The notes under the pieces are model-generated. The model ran no database searches and had not been told where the DNA came from. It worked only from the letters and a program-made list of their open reading frames with translations. Positions 1 through 14,200 of a stretch of DNA of 64,000 nt are shown here, in pieces. Source of the stretch: Spisula solida (Eukaryota; Mollusca; Bivalvia; Venerida; Mactridae); the NCBI GenBank assembly GCA_947247005.1, contig OX365957.1:11132817-11196816 (forward strand). Reading direction: 5' to 3'. The position numbers and the translations under genes were made by a program. Within the stretch, counting starts at the first letter, position 1. Every line of letters starts with the position of its first letter.

Positions 1-570
1 ACATAAAGGATATTTATATAAAAAATGAAAACATATTTAAAGGTGTTCTATCAACTATTGAAAATTGTCATTGATGTTCAAACTCCTGTAAAACGTATTC
101 ACTCAAATTTAATATAAATCTGATATTTTCTGATGTTTTCCAATCTATTATTGTAGATATGATACAAAGTTTGATCAATGAGAACTCACACGAGACTGAT
201 ATTTGTATTCTACGTTAATCATAAAGTTATAATGGTGTGTACAATGATGAGATGCAAACATAGATTACTATTATACGTCTGCACACACATATACCCCATT
301 TACACAACAACACATCCCAAGTCTTAAGTCAGAAATATTTTAACTTTAAAAGTTTTAAACACACCCAGGCATCGTAAACGTATAGACAAACACTCGATAT
401 GGGTCATAAATACGACATGACTACACATTGTAACCCCATATATCCGCATGACAAACAACGCAATCTATTGATAACTTGTTAAACTAAAATAAATATTTAT
501 AGAAAGATTGGACATAATAACATTCAATTTTGATATACAATACCATTACCCGTAATCTGTCATTGTTTAA
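1..570. other. AT-rich intergenic sequence, no gene seen
   Basis: I see no exon-like reading frame, RNA gene or strong repeat here. Confidence 0.5.
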
Positions 571-702
571 GAAATAAAAACGGTCTGTTCGCGTATTTTG
601 TCGGTGAATAAAACATTGGCAGGAGTTCGGATGCGGAAAAATTTAATCACGAGTGCCCGAGTTTTATTCACCGACAAAATACAAGAACAGAATTTTTATT
701 TC
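571..702. repeat. Short hairpin (inverted repeat) element
   Basis: Left arm 571-614 and right arm 661-702 are inverted copies. The inner 22 bp (593-614 and 661-682, core TTTTGTCGGTGAATAAAAC) is perfect, and the outer part has a few mismatches and a small indel. The loop is about 46 bp. A short reading frame across it (598-876) starts at a TTG inside the palindrome and is not a credible gene. It is probably a MITE or foldback remnant. Confidence 0.6.
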
Positions 703-2638
703 GATTCTAAATACGATAATATCCCTTACTATTTATTGCGCGCATTCCATTTTCAACCATTTGACATTGAACATAATTCCACGCTGAAATTGAGTGGCTT
801 ATTAGCTGGTACATTTACCTCCCTCGTTAATGAAAACGGCCTTCGTAATTATCTGAAGGAAATAACACATTTTTAACATTGAAAACGTTTTAATAACACG
901 ACTATAGGGTATCTATTTCATGATATAAAAAATATAAATGAATTGATTATCAGAAGTTTTCATGAAAGCCTTGGTTTCGAGAGGATATTGGAGTTTCTAA
1001 AAATAGATGCGTCATAGCTGTAACACTGGATACTCGTGCAACTTGCCTCGTTGAAGTATTTACTATAAAGTTTACGTTCATTCATTCATAAATATGTCAC
1101 GTGATACGGGGCGTAAATAGTAACAGCCAGTTTGATAAGTATGTATTATTCATACCGCGGCGGTAATAATACATGGCCTGGTTTGCTCTATGTGTATATG
1201 GATTAGATATAGCAGCATAAGATATTGACCGGGGTACGATTTGTATAAATGGATTCTTTAGGTCGGTCACTTATTTACATAACATTGTGTACATAAACAT
1301 TGCAATTTCTCTTATTCAAGTCTTATTTTAATAGATATTAATGAATAAGATATGGGTTTTCACTGCCTTTTTTCCAATCAAAATGTTTAAAACATTAAAA
1401 CTACAATGTTATTATATTGCTATGTTTGTACACAAGTGACAAACCTAATTAAACGGACTATGTAATACCATCAAGATCTTGCCGTGCATGACTGCATCCG
1501 AGGATTGTAAATTCTAATATATGAAAATAGGCAAACTTAATTCACACAACTAGTAAAACAGTGATAAAGCCTACTCAGTGTAGCAATACCACGTGACTTT
1601 GACATCACACAAGGCTACAAACCCAAGACTGATTCTTGAAGTGAAAACCTTATGCACAGTTAATTTGTTCATTCGTCATTACGGAACACGGCCAATACAG
1701 TAGTTTGGACAGCTTTCAGATGGAGCGTTTGTATACAACATGACGCAGGCGTACAAGTATGTGTTCAATATAACATGGTTCACAGACTCGAGAAACTCAA
1801 ATAATAGTGTACAGGATGTGTCCTAAAACTTGAACTTTGTACAATATTCCATACTTGGCACACAATCTGTCGTCGTGCACAGTTCGATGTCATACTTTAA
1901 ACAAAGATAATAGAAAATCGAACATGGAAGCCAGCACTAATTATAACTAAACAGCCGAGCAAAGAAAACATAAAAACATTACAGACAAAATTACACGACA
2001 CTGTGCAATGCCCAACAGCCAACAGAACGAGAAAATGAACTTGACCGCTTAAATTCCAAGTCCAGCTGTCAAAAAATCGAAAGACTTAGCAAGTTCAGCT
2101 TTAAAAAAAGCCGAATGACCTAGTTCCAGCAATAATAAATAGCTGAATGACCTAGTTTCTGTTTAGAAGCAATAAGTACAATGAATTTGATAATACATTG
2201 TACTTGTTTAAAATAAAACCCCTAGCTGCCGCCTATTTTGACCATGTTATATCGGGCACTACAGACTACACGGTGTATAAACAAGTCAACTTCCGGTTAT
2301 CGCAATAAGGAGCTAGTATAGTCCAGTCAGGGTAAGAATACAGTGACGCAGCGGTTGGGTCACTATCACGGTGTAAAACCAATTATAAAGGCTTAAATAG
2401 ACCGCCATAGTTTCAATGCTAAACTAACAAACTATATTTACACTACTTATTCAAACAATGGTTGTGTAACTGGATTATACACATTGAGTTTTATAGTCTT
2501 GCAATAAGTCGTACAGTGATGGGAAATGACAGATGTTTTAATCACAATAAGTCATACAAGTTGAATTGTATAGTATCCCAATTATTCATACAATGATTTA
2601 GTTTATACGCGATGAGACTACGGTATGAATCTCGATAG
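703..2638. other. Intergenic sequence with one MITE fragment
   Basis: No gene is seen. Positions 1575-1602 match about 28 bp of the arm of the palindromic element at 10957-11589 (shared GTAGCAATACCACGTGACTT). This is a small relic of the same family. Confidence 0.45.
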
Positions 2639-2812
2639 ATCGCTTTTAAGTTCCGTGAGAGAATTGTTCTTGAATTGCTCTGACGGACCTCAAAACCAAT
2701 GTAACACTCAGGATACATGAAATCTGAGTTCCGTCCGAGCGTTTCATCGGTTTTCAGTTCCGTGAGAGCCATATGAAAATAGAACAATTCTCTGACGGAA
2801 CTGAAAAGCGGT
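2639..2812. repeat. Hairpin element, 29-bp arms
   Basis: CGCTTTTAAGTTCCGTGAGA at the left is repeated inverted at the right (about 2783-2811) with two mismatches over roughly 29 bp. A second pair with the phrase 'agttccgt' lies inside. The - strand frame over it (2542-2787) has no recognisable domain. Confidence 0.5.
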
Positions 2813-4996
2813 GTATCGGGATTCCTACCTTGGAGACTATGTGGCAGTTTATTGTCTGTTACTTAAAAAAAGGTTAACATATATATCGACCCGGCGAAAT
2901 ACATATACCACCATTCACAAGTAATCACCAGAACAACCTAGTATACATGTAATTGTTTTGTCTATTATTTTGTAATGTTTACGAACAAAGAACGGCATGT
3001 ATACTTGACATTTCGTAACCAAAATTTACCGTCCTTTCATTACACCAACATGCTTCCTCATCGATATATCGTATATCCTTTCCGATCGACACTCATAGCG
3101 TACTATTGAATTATTACATTATTAAAGTAATTATGTCTTCAGGTGCGACGAATAATTGCAGTCAAAACAATTTTGCTGTTTTTGATTGATAAAAAGGTCG
3201 TTTTCCATTTACCAGTACCCGTTAGTAATTTCCTAGTTGTGACTATTGAAATAAAAAAAATATTTTTTTCAATAATGAAAATATCGCATTTGATCACGCA
3301 TTCATTTGCTTTTTGTAAATATTTGGTACCCAGTTGTGCAAACATGCCATTCTAGAATTCAATTCAAAATTAAAAGGCTTTGAAATACATGTTTCCAGTA
3401 GCACGTAGAACAAACATGAACGAACTACAGGGGTTTTAATTCATTTGGTAGTTTTATTTTAAAAAGATGGGTTGAGTATTTACTATTTACTTAACGCTTA
3501 ACGATTATCATGGCTTCAACACAACACAATAAAATTCCAATCAGGCGAGGCATAAAGGCTCCACAAAACCGTGATATTGAGTGATACAGTCAAACATTCC
3601 AACACAAAGAAGAGCCTAATAAACTGCAATGTATATACATGGGATGATAAAAATGAATGAGACAAATGCTATAAATTTAAAATCTTCGTATATGAACTAT
3701 AAAACAAAAATATTCGTTAGGATGTATTTAAAGCAGATTATAATGTTCTGATACAACGTTAAATATAAGGTAACGCGCTATCTCGCCGCACATCAAAACG
3801 TCGTCCGTTTTCGTCGTATGAAATGGAAAAACATAGGACCAATACTTTATTAAAATTCTCCAACATTAACTGGATTTGACGTCCAAACATTGAATAACCG
3901 TTGATTAAAACGGTTTAGATGTAATTATGTTCGTTTTAAATATATGACGTGAAAACTAACAGTACAAGATTGAAAACCACGTCATATTTCGGCGAAAGCA
4001 TTGCTTGAAAAAATACAAATAATATATTAATAGTTATGAAACTCACCAGACGGCAGAGGATATATTTTGTAATATGCATACAATTTTTCTTATTTATATT
4101 TGTATTCGTTGTCATTTTACAGCGTTTGTCTCATTTCTTTTTGATCACCCCACGTATATTCATTAAAATGTGGACAAATGCCACAAACGAACACCATTTT
4201 AATAGCAAAATAACAGTCTGGTCCCATACTATGGGAACTGTTCCTAACTGAATTTAGCGAGAGAAAAATAACTACAGATTAGTACTTGAAACATTTTAAT
4301 TACAATGGACACTCCTGTATAAGCTTGGTAGGGGTGATTGTCTTATAGTACTGTACTAGCTGGCCCATAGTCATGATTTACGATACGACTGACTAAGTGC
4401 ACAAATGTATCATGTGACAATATTCGTATTTACCCTTGTTTTTTTATTTTTTTTGTTTTGACTACATGTATAGTTTACGTAGACGATTTTACTGTAACTT
4501 GAATTGATTATTTTTCAAGTTCATGACGTATTTTTCAATGCTATAATCGCCTTAAACGATTAGATTAGCTCTTTTACCAATTGTGTTTTGAACAAATTGG
4601 ACTATGTTAAATACCTTTCAACATTGAATATTTACTATAATCCCAACATTGTATACTTATATGTAATCTAAGACATGTGTAAGACGTTATATTAAGTCGA
4701 AACGTGTAGTCGACGCGAGAGTATTAGAGGGTCAACTTGAGAGGTCCGTCTGTATTTTCTTCTGTTTGCGGTTTCTGAAAATTCAGATTTATTTAATATT
4801 TTTCTGACAATTTCCAGATGGGGCATACACCGTTGGGTACCGTATACTGTCATAAGTATGGTGTACCGTATAGACACGAATGAGGTAACCATATTCAACG
4901 TCAATGATAAATATAAAATAGTTTTCAACACTTTTTTATATTATTTTACATTGTTTATTTGAAATCATTGTTATTGAACCCGTTTTCTGTTTACAG
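2813..4996. other. Upstream region of the mannosyltransferase gene
   Basis: This is the region 5' of the first recognised coding exon. The exon at 4997 opens right after a splice acceptor, so at least one 5'-untranslated exon should lie here or further left. I could not place it. A short frame at 4036-4251 encodes a basic N-terminus plus a hydrophobic stretch, but it has no splice partner that I can find. Confidence 0.4.
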
Positions 4997-5289
4997 GAAC
5001 TGAGTGAATATGCTGCGTCCAGCCAAGCTGAAGGTTTTACGGTCCGGTTCCAGCATCTGTGACGTCATGTCGCGAATGTTGCAGACGATAGGGTCAGCGT
5101 TTATGCACCTGTTCACGGTCTGCCTCCTGTGTTTCTGTATAGGATTTGTCAACTGGGTATTCGGAACAACAACCGACCAGAGTCACCTTCATCCAGTACA
5201 ATCATACGGCTATACTGTGTCCGTATTACTGTATATACTACGCTCTATACCCTACCTCTCCATTCCGTTCGGATTAACTAACATACTAG
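4997..5289 (+). CDS. egh: egh coding exon 1 (N-terminal membrane segments)
   Basis: The acceptor ttctgtttacag precedes 4997 and the donor AG|gtaagt follows 5289. The first ATG in frame is at 5010 (MLRPAKLK...); 4997-5009 is then 5' UTR. An upstream in-frame start in an earlier exon cannot be excluded, because no stop separates the acceptor from the ATG. The exon ends with one base of a codon. Confidence 0.75.
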
Positions 5290-8200
5290 GTAAGTTGAAC
5301 CTTTCTGGTATTATTGATATTGACCTGTGCTATGTGTGCTATGTGATCTGTGGTAGACTTCTTTATGTGATATGTGGCATGTGTGATATATGTGGCGTGT
5401 TTGGTATACGTGTGTATGTGGTACATATCACATATACCACATAAAACATAAATCACACCGGCATACCATATATCACATATACCACATATGACATATACAA
5501 CATATCACCCCACATAATGTCATACATTTGTATATCACATATATCACATTGTCGTATACCACATAACATACATACCGCATATCACACACATACATACCAC
5601 GTATATTACATATATCACATATCACATATACAACATATCACACACATACACATATCGCTTATGCCACATTTCACACCACATATGTCATATATTACATATA
5701 TCACATATATCATATATCACACACAAACTCACATCACATATCACATATCACACACATACACATATCACTTATGCCACATTTCACACCACATATGCCATAT
5801 ATTACATATATCACATATATCATATATCACACACATACTCACATCACATATCACATATCACACACATATACATATCACACATGTGAGGACCAGTATCAGT
5901 ATTCGTGAGACTAAATACTGAACAACAAACACATATACTTGAATCTACAGCCGATACTTTTCTTTGGGAGAACTGTCCTTTATTTTCCATAAACGATGTT
6001 CAATGTTCCTATTTGTTGACACGTTGGCGTCTTCATCAAAACAGGTAATGTTTTAAGCTAGACATATTAGTAAATTTTACCCAGCACGAGCAGCACGAGT
6101 GTTCTGTACCATAAAGTGGGAAATCAGTCTCCAGGCCAATCAATATCTTGAAATATGAGACAAATGTATATTTACATTAACTTTAACACAGCACTAACGT
6201 CTCATTCATTTGAAAAATGTTATTTGTTCATCTCCTACTTGAAATACGTGTAGTTCATATTGAATTGTCGCCAACAATAATTTTCCAAAGGAGCGTGGTC
6301 GTTGAAGTTAGAAGTTGCTTGTGTACAGTATAGAGTTGCCGTAACTAATAAAAGAAATCATAAAGCTCTTAACAATTTCACATTGTTGATTCTTCAAACA
6401 GAAAGGGGTTAAGGTCAAATTTATGTTGATTTCATACATAATAAGCATGAGAATAAAACTATTGGTACGAACAAGCTTCATTCAGATTGTATACGCTAGC
6501 TAAATAAATATAACGTTTGGAATGCAATATGCCATTATTGTTGCTTTTAAATTCTATAAGTTTTCATATTTCTACAACGTTTTATTACATTATAACGGAG
6601 CTATTTAAATAGCAGTTCATAAACAATATACAGGTACGAATACCCGGATGTACTGTAGCCTACATTCGCTTGGCAGAAGCCAATGGCAATATTTTAAGTC
6701 ATAGAATTTTAGTCAATGTTTGATCTATACTGGTGCCTCGTATTTCCACGGTACTTAACTATAAAATTAGATAAACTTTTTTATATGTCCAAATTGGTTA
6801 CAGCCTGTCACTGAATGATAAAAAGCATCTTTGATTATGAGTTTATTCGAAATCAATGTTTACATCAGGCTAAAACATAAAGAAAATTAAGTAAGGAAAC
6901 CCCCTACCCTGTCTATAAATATAGAGCGGATACCCATATGTCCATGGTATCCGATGTAAACAGTTCTTTGCACCACCTACAAGACATTCACCTGTTAGAA
7001 ATCTAGTCAAAAATGTTTAGACAGGTGTCACTAACGATAGATGATTATTTAACATAAGCTGTAATGTATCAAGTTGTTACAGGAGGTTTAGCAAGTAACC
7101 TGCTTTGAAAAAATAGGAAAATGTACCATTTTTGGTGGAAAATTTGATTAAAGCCATTTTTTTGTTTATCCATTTTTTTCGAACTTTTTCAAAGTTTTTG
7201 CTGAAATTATGAAAGATAAGTGAAAGTGCACTTATTAACAGGTGTATTTTGTGTAGGTAGTCAACACAACTGTTTATATCCCATACCACGGAAATATGGG
7301 TACCACGGACATATGAGGCACGGCTATACTTTCTTCAATGTTTACCGCCCACAATTGAATATGAAAGCTGTCTACTTTAGGCCTAGTTTAGTCACAATGG
7401 TGTAGACTTGTTAATGTTTGTCGTGTATTGTTCCTCCGATGTATGTTGTAGACCGAAGTAGACTTTCAATGTTTTATAATTATTATTCACATTTACTTCT
7501 TGCATTGGTCTTAGAATCCCGGGGATATGTTCACTTACTCATATAATAAATTATGTATTGTACTGGATCATACATTTTATAAATACATGTAGACATTTCG
7601 ATTTTGTGTTGGTCCTTGTCTTTGTTCTTCGTTTAAGTTATTCAGCAGGGAATTAAAGCACATACTATAAATTAATGAGTTAAAACACGACACTCGGACG
7701 ATAGGTAGTTATAGATTGTATAGACTTATATTTCTATTGTGATGGTATGTACGCACGCTCAAAAGATTTGTCCCCTTGGGTTAATAGTCACTTCAGATAA
7801 TCTATTTTCACATAAAACAATATATGAATACAACTAGCACTTTAAATGAAACTACAAATAGATAACGTTTCAACGAAAACTGGGGTTATTTTACGTTCTG
7901 AAGTTTCGATGGACAAACTAAAACGATACCGAAACTCGAGTGTACCAGATACCATGACAGGTACCAGACACTGGGTTCCAGACACCGGGTGACATATACT
8001 GGATATCAGACACCGGATAACAGATACTGGGTAATATATACCGGTGGGTTCCAGACAACTAGTAACAGATACTGGGTAATATATACCGGTCGGTTCCAGA
8101 CAACTGGTAACAGATACTGGGTAATATATACCGGTTGTCTGGACAACTAGTAACAGATACTGGGTAATATATACCGGTCGGTTCCAGACAACTGGTAACA

Positions 8201-11200
8201 GATACTGGGTAATATATACCGGTGGGTTCCAGACAACAAGTAACAGATACTGGGTAATATATACCGGTGGGTTCCAGACAACTGGTAACAGATACTGGGT
8301 AATATATACCGGTGGGTTCCAGACAACTGGTAACAGATACTGGGTAATATATACCGGTGGGTTCCAGACAACTGGTAACAGATACTGGGTAATATATACC
8401 GGTGGGTTCCAGACAACTAGTAACAGATACTGGGTAATATATACCGGTGGGTTCCAGACAACTAGTAACAGCTAGTGGGTAATATATACCGGTGGGTTCC
8501 AGACAACTAGTAACAGATAGTGGGTAATATATACCGGTGGGTTCCAGACAACTGGTAACAGATACTGGGTAATATATACCGGTGGGTTCCAGACAACTGG
8601 TAAAAGATACTGGGTAATATATACCGGTGGGTTCCAGACAACTGGTAACAGATACTGGGTAATATATACCGGTGGGTTCCAGACAACTGGTAACAGATAC
8701 TGGGTAATATATACCGGTGGGTTCCAGACAACTGGTAACAGATACTGGGTTATATATACCGGTGGGTTCCAGACAAATAGTAACAGATACTGGATTATAT
8801 ATACCGGTGGGTTCCAGACAACTAGTAACAGCTAGTGGGTAATATATACCGGTGGGTTCCAGACAACTGGTAACAGATACTGGGTTATATATACCGGTGG
8901 GTTCCAGACAAATAGTAACAGATACTGGATTATATATACCGGTGGGTTCCAGACAACTGGTAACAGCTAGTGGGTAATATATACCGGTGGGTTCCAGACA
9001 ACTAGTAACAGATACTGGGTAATATATACCGGTGGGTTCAAGACAACTGGTAACAGATACTGGGTAATATATACCGGTGGGTTCCAGACAACTGGTAACA
9101 GATACTGGGTAATATATACCGGTGGGTCCCAGACAACTGGTAACAGATACTGGGTAATATATACCGGGTTCCAGACAACTGGTAACAGATACTGTGAAAT
9201 ATATACAGGGTACCAGATACCGGGTACCATATACTAGGAACCATATACCGGGTAACACATAACATATACTGGGTACCAGATACCGGGTAGCAGAAACCGG
9301 GTGACACCAGATACTTGGTACCATACACCTGGTAAAAGACTACGGATAACGGGTTACAGATACACAAGCATATTTTATGAATCTGTAAATCTATACCATA
9401 AATAATTCAAATTTCAAGGGATATGATTCATATTGCCCACCGTGATATTTTCGCGATATCAACATTCGGTTTGTACAATAATCATGTATGTACATGTATA
9501 ATGCCAGGAGTTGTAATCGAGCTTGTCACGTACACGATATTGATTTGAAATTTGAGTTAATAACAATCTAACAATCATGGCTTCTTACAACTATTGTACT
9601 AGTGCCGAAGCTGTAAGCGGCAATCGTGAAAGTTCGGCCATTTCCGTTTGTCTCCGGCAAATTGCATTTGCATAAAGGCCGAGGTGATCAGAATGCTGTA
9701 AGTGGTAGCCACCTGATACACTGACATACTTTGATGAATTATTGAACTTTTAATGACGTTCCATTATTTGGTTTTATAGAATGTAGGCTAACTGCTGCGA
9801 TGTATCGATTAAGTTTCACCATAAACATTTTTTATATTACTTCGTTCGCGGTCAAAGCAATATCTGTCGTATAGTAATTATACATGCAAAACTACCTGGT
9901 CAATAAGCAAGGTTGTCAATACTGGGTGTTAATCGATTCCTTGTAAAGTTCTCAGAAAGGTTAAAACTGAATATCGGTCTGGTACTAACAGGTCATTTTG
10001 GGGTCACATCCCCTTGTAAAAAAGTATGGTTTTCCAATTTTTTAAGATGTATATTTTTTTGATCTCATAATAATGTAAACTGTACCATTTAAAAATATAT
10101 AATTATAGAATAATTGTTCTTGTATGGTGTGTTGTATTATACGTAGTACCATTGGTACTGTTATATGCAACTGTATCATTAATAAAGAGTAAAAAAACCC
10201 AGCTTTTTATAAAATTTATAATATGTTATCTAAGATAACATAAATTTTACAAAATATTTTTATGCCCCCCTATCGATAGATGGGGAGGCATATAGTGATT
10301 CACCTGTCCGTCCGTCCGTCCATCCGTTCGTCCGTCCGTCCTGGTTAACCCAAATTGACCGTTTCTTCTAGCATTAATATGGCTTGCTACAAAGCTTTCA
10401 TAGTTGCATGAATGTGGTGTATGAACACTCTCCACACGCCAGTATCACCTAACCCCATTTTGACCTTCACCTTGACCTAATTTTGGACTTAGACTTATTT
10501 ATGGACAAGGCTTCCACAGGGGGCATAAGCGTTTATTGAACGCAGTCTTGTTTATTTCTATTTATCAATGATTCAGTCACCTGTGGTTATATGGGCAAGC
10601 TTTATGTGTGTTGTTCCGAATTCCGAGCGGTATCATTAATCCTTTCGTAGACCCCAGCTGGTTCTGTACAGTATGGGTTCGAATTCTACTATAGGTGCAT
10701 GTAAACTATTAAAATCATTTTCCTTTTTGGTTTTGTCACGACCCCCATATTTTACATACCCCCTACCATTCCCCGAAAACATCGTCTATTTACAACACTG
10801 TCCTCTATTGGGTGGGAATTTGGGAAAACCTCATCGCTTTGAGAACAGTTTCAAAATATGTGGTCATTTTAACCTCTATAAAGCAACACACTCCCAACAA
10901 CTGTCAGTGTGTGGGTCTTCAATACATGTTGTTCTGGAGAGTTGTACTCTATAATGAGTATAACTTCAACGCGATAAATTGCAATACAAAAACAAACAGA
11001 AAATCCGCTAAATATTTAGGAGCATGCAAACTTTATATCAGTGTAGCAATACCACGTGACTTTTGACTACAGTTACAAGAAGAAATTTGTAAACATTGGA
11101 AAATAAAATAGTCATAAATATTTTATTTCTTTATCGATTTCTATGAAATATACACCACGCTATGGAGACTCTTATTTGCTTTCCATGAAATATAAAATCT

Positions 11201-14200
11201 TTTTCAGCGGCTGTGCCGTTTTGTCAATTACCTTGTGAAACCGTGGAACGTGTAGGTTTCACAGGGTAATTGAAAAATCGGCCAAACTCCTGAAAAAGAT
11301 CTTATATTTCATGGAAAGCAAATGCTTTTCCCCTTAGCGTGGCGTATATTTTAAAGAAATCGATGAAGAAATAAAATACTTATGGCTATATTTGTGTTCC
11401 AATGTTTACAAATTTCTACTTGTAACTGTAGTCAAAAGCCACGTGGTATTGCTACACTGTATATGTTGTGCCAAATGTTTAAATGCTTTCATGGGCAAAG
11501 TTTACGGTCCTTGATTTTAATCCATAACAAAAATATAGGCAATTTTGTGTTTGTTTTTGTACAGCAATTTATCGCGTTAGAGTTATACTTGATGTTCATA
11601 AACGTTGAGATTAAGTTATGTACTTCCTTCTGGTTAGCTCCACAAAACTCGTCATTATTGAACCACGCCTGGCTAGCTGTGTTGATAGACCGCTCGATTG
11701 CCACCTAGAACATCTGGTCCGATTCCCAGAATACTTGTACATGAATGTTGTTCTGTGATCGTGGCTGTGGTAATTGGACTGACATAAGGTTCAATGGAAT
11801 GGGCGTAAACCATGAAGTTGATAAGGAAATATTTATGAAATGAGTTTGTTGTCAATGAGATAGGGGAAAGAGAAATGTACACGATGTAACATTCTATTAA
11901 CAATGTTATCTTTGCTTTATTACTGTGCAGATCCATGTACGTAGACGATTATCTAGAAACATTTGCTTCGTTGTTTGTTTTATGCAATAAGGAGACAATA
12001 TGCCTTTTTGACTGGGCTGTTTCGTGGAGCAGGTTACAGTCTGGTTCCCGTTCTAATTTTACAGTTGTATTACTGTAGTAGTGCTGTAATTGTGGGGACG
12101 GGAACCAGGATAAAACTTGCTGCACGAAACAGCCCAGTCGAAAAGGCCTAATGCTTTTATTTGATAAATCCGTGTGGTGAATACGACTCGGACTGTTATG
12201 ATGCGAGTCATGCTTGAGGAACCAGTAGGTTGTTTATATGGAGACACTGTGTTAGGAATACAATCTAGTTCAAGCCCAAACTTTATTTAACTCGACAAAA
12301 TACATTGCCTTTGGGGAGCTGTGACCTAGAGGTAGGGCGCGCGCTTCGGGGTCAAGGTGAGAATTGGTACCTGTGAGGGCTGTGTCTGAACATGTTCGAT
12401 TGTCCTGGGCGCCGCAGATAGAATGTTGGCTGTACATCCACCAGGAGAGAAATAGTCTCCACAGGGAGACTCGAACGCAGGTTTCGTTAGGTAGCCCAAT
12501 GACCAGGGGGAGTTTAAATGTCAAAGGGTGGCTGAACGGCTGAACTGCTGAAAGCAGCCCTAAAAAATTGATAACTTAACTTTTTAAACCTCCACCTGTG
12601 TGACGGTCTGTATTTATTTAGTTCACCTACCTGTTAGACGAACCAAACGCGTGACTTTGTAGTTTGAACAGCATTTTGAAATATGTATACGTGGTGAGTG
12701 TGCACTTCGTATCTAGCACTCGGGGAGTTATGTATGATCAATGTGGTACTTAAAACATATCCAACATGTAGTCAATTACCTGGATAAGCTAGATAATGTC
12801 TCTACGAATCATGTCGTGTTTCAATGGCCGATTTACGATTTCCAATACATGTAGTCGTAATTATGCTGAATGGAATACTATACAATGTGTTATTATATCC
12901 CCAATTAATTATTTAATATCACAATAATCTCAAAATAAGTAAAATGGTTCAAGTTAACTTTCAAGAAATCGATATGACAACTAAAACCTTTAGAAGCGAA
13001 ATCGATTTGCCACGGTATACTTATGTATGTCTTGCATGACTTTAATAAATAATGTAATACTATTCTGTGAGTTTTTACAAATAACAACCCGACATGAGTT
13101 AAGCTAAATGTTCATAGGAAACATATATGCATGCCATAAGCCAATATAACTTCTAGCAGGGCTATCCGAACTTACTGTTGCCTCTTTATATGTTATGTTA
13201 ACAAAAGAAACGTTATCTACCCGACTTCGTTAAAGAAATGTGAATGAATTTTATTTACAACCGAATGTGAGAACATTCTTATAACAAACACATATTATGA
13301 TACACCCTGTAATATAGCGACCGTAACGCGACTAAAATGTAGTATGTGTGTAAGATGATACATTTAATAGAATCACAGACGCCATGAAAAGTACACTTCA
13401 ACTTGAAAGAGAATGAAAAGTACACTTCAAAAAGAGAATGAAAAGTACAGTCCAAAAAGAGCATCTGTTAAGATAAATCAAATTTGAAATACAAAAATGT
13501 ATTCAGTATTCAAATGAAACATCCAAAAGTACACTTCAAAAAGAGCATATGTTAAAATAAATCAAATTTGAAATATTTAGTGCGCAAATGAAACATCCAA
13601 AAAACGTTTACAGGAATAATTTACTAACGTTATTATCAATGTGTATATACTTAGGAAATAGATCGATGTTTTGCGTGATATACCGGTTAATAGATAACGG
13701 TTTAGAGTTCATATGCGTTGGAATTAATCACGAAGGCCGTAGGCCTGAGTGATTAATAACTATGCATATGAACGACAAACCGTTATCTATTCACCGGTAT
13801 ATCATGCAAAACAGCGATCTATTTGCATTCTAACACGTGTAATTTGTACAAATTCTACCGTGATATACCGTTTATTAGATAACGATACAGACAGTGTTAG
13901 AATAGTAGATGTATACTAGTATGTAATTTCATTATATTTCGTTGTCTTATTTCAGGAATTGTGACGATGAATACGTTCCCACCAGCTCCCACTCTACAGG
14001 AAACCAAGGCTAAGATCCCGTTCATGTGTTTCCGTGTTGTTACCAGAGGGATGTATGCAGAACTTGTCAAACAAAACACGGAAAGAAACATCCAAATATG
14101 CTACAAAGTCGGTCTAGATAATTTCAAGTTTGAAGTGGTCACCGACAATGCACTGAATCTACCAAAGTCTGCATTGGTTCGTGAACTAGTTGTTCCTACT

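Larger units (their letters stand above)
5290..13955 (+). other. egh intron 1 (8.7 kb), repeat-filled
   Basis: A GT-AG intron (gtaagt ... tatttcag). It holds the ATCACAT-rich tract, the 45-bp minisatellite and several hairpin elements listed separately. The stretches 5891-7938, 9366-10260, 10556-10956 and 12521-13383 show no recognisable feature. Confidence 0.75.

Noticed and set aside
4036..4251. 71-aa frame with basic N-terminus and hydrophobic segment (possible signal anchor)
   Set aside because: It looks like a type II anchor, but hydrophobic frames are common in AT-rich DNA. No acceptor/donor continuity or homology is visible.
8059..9324. 421-aa - strand open frame (YYPVSVTSCLEPTGI repeats)
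   Set aside because: It is kept open only because the minisatellite period (45 bp) is a multiple of 3. It has no start context, splice sites or known domain.
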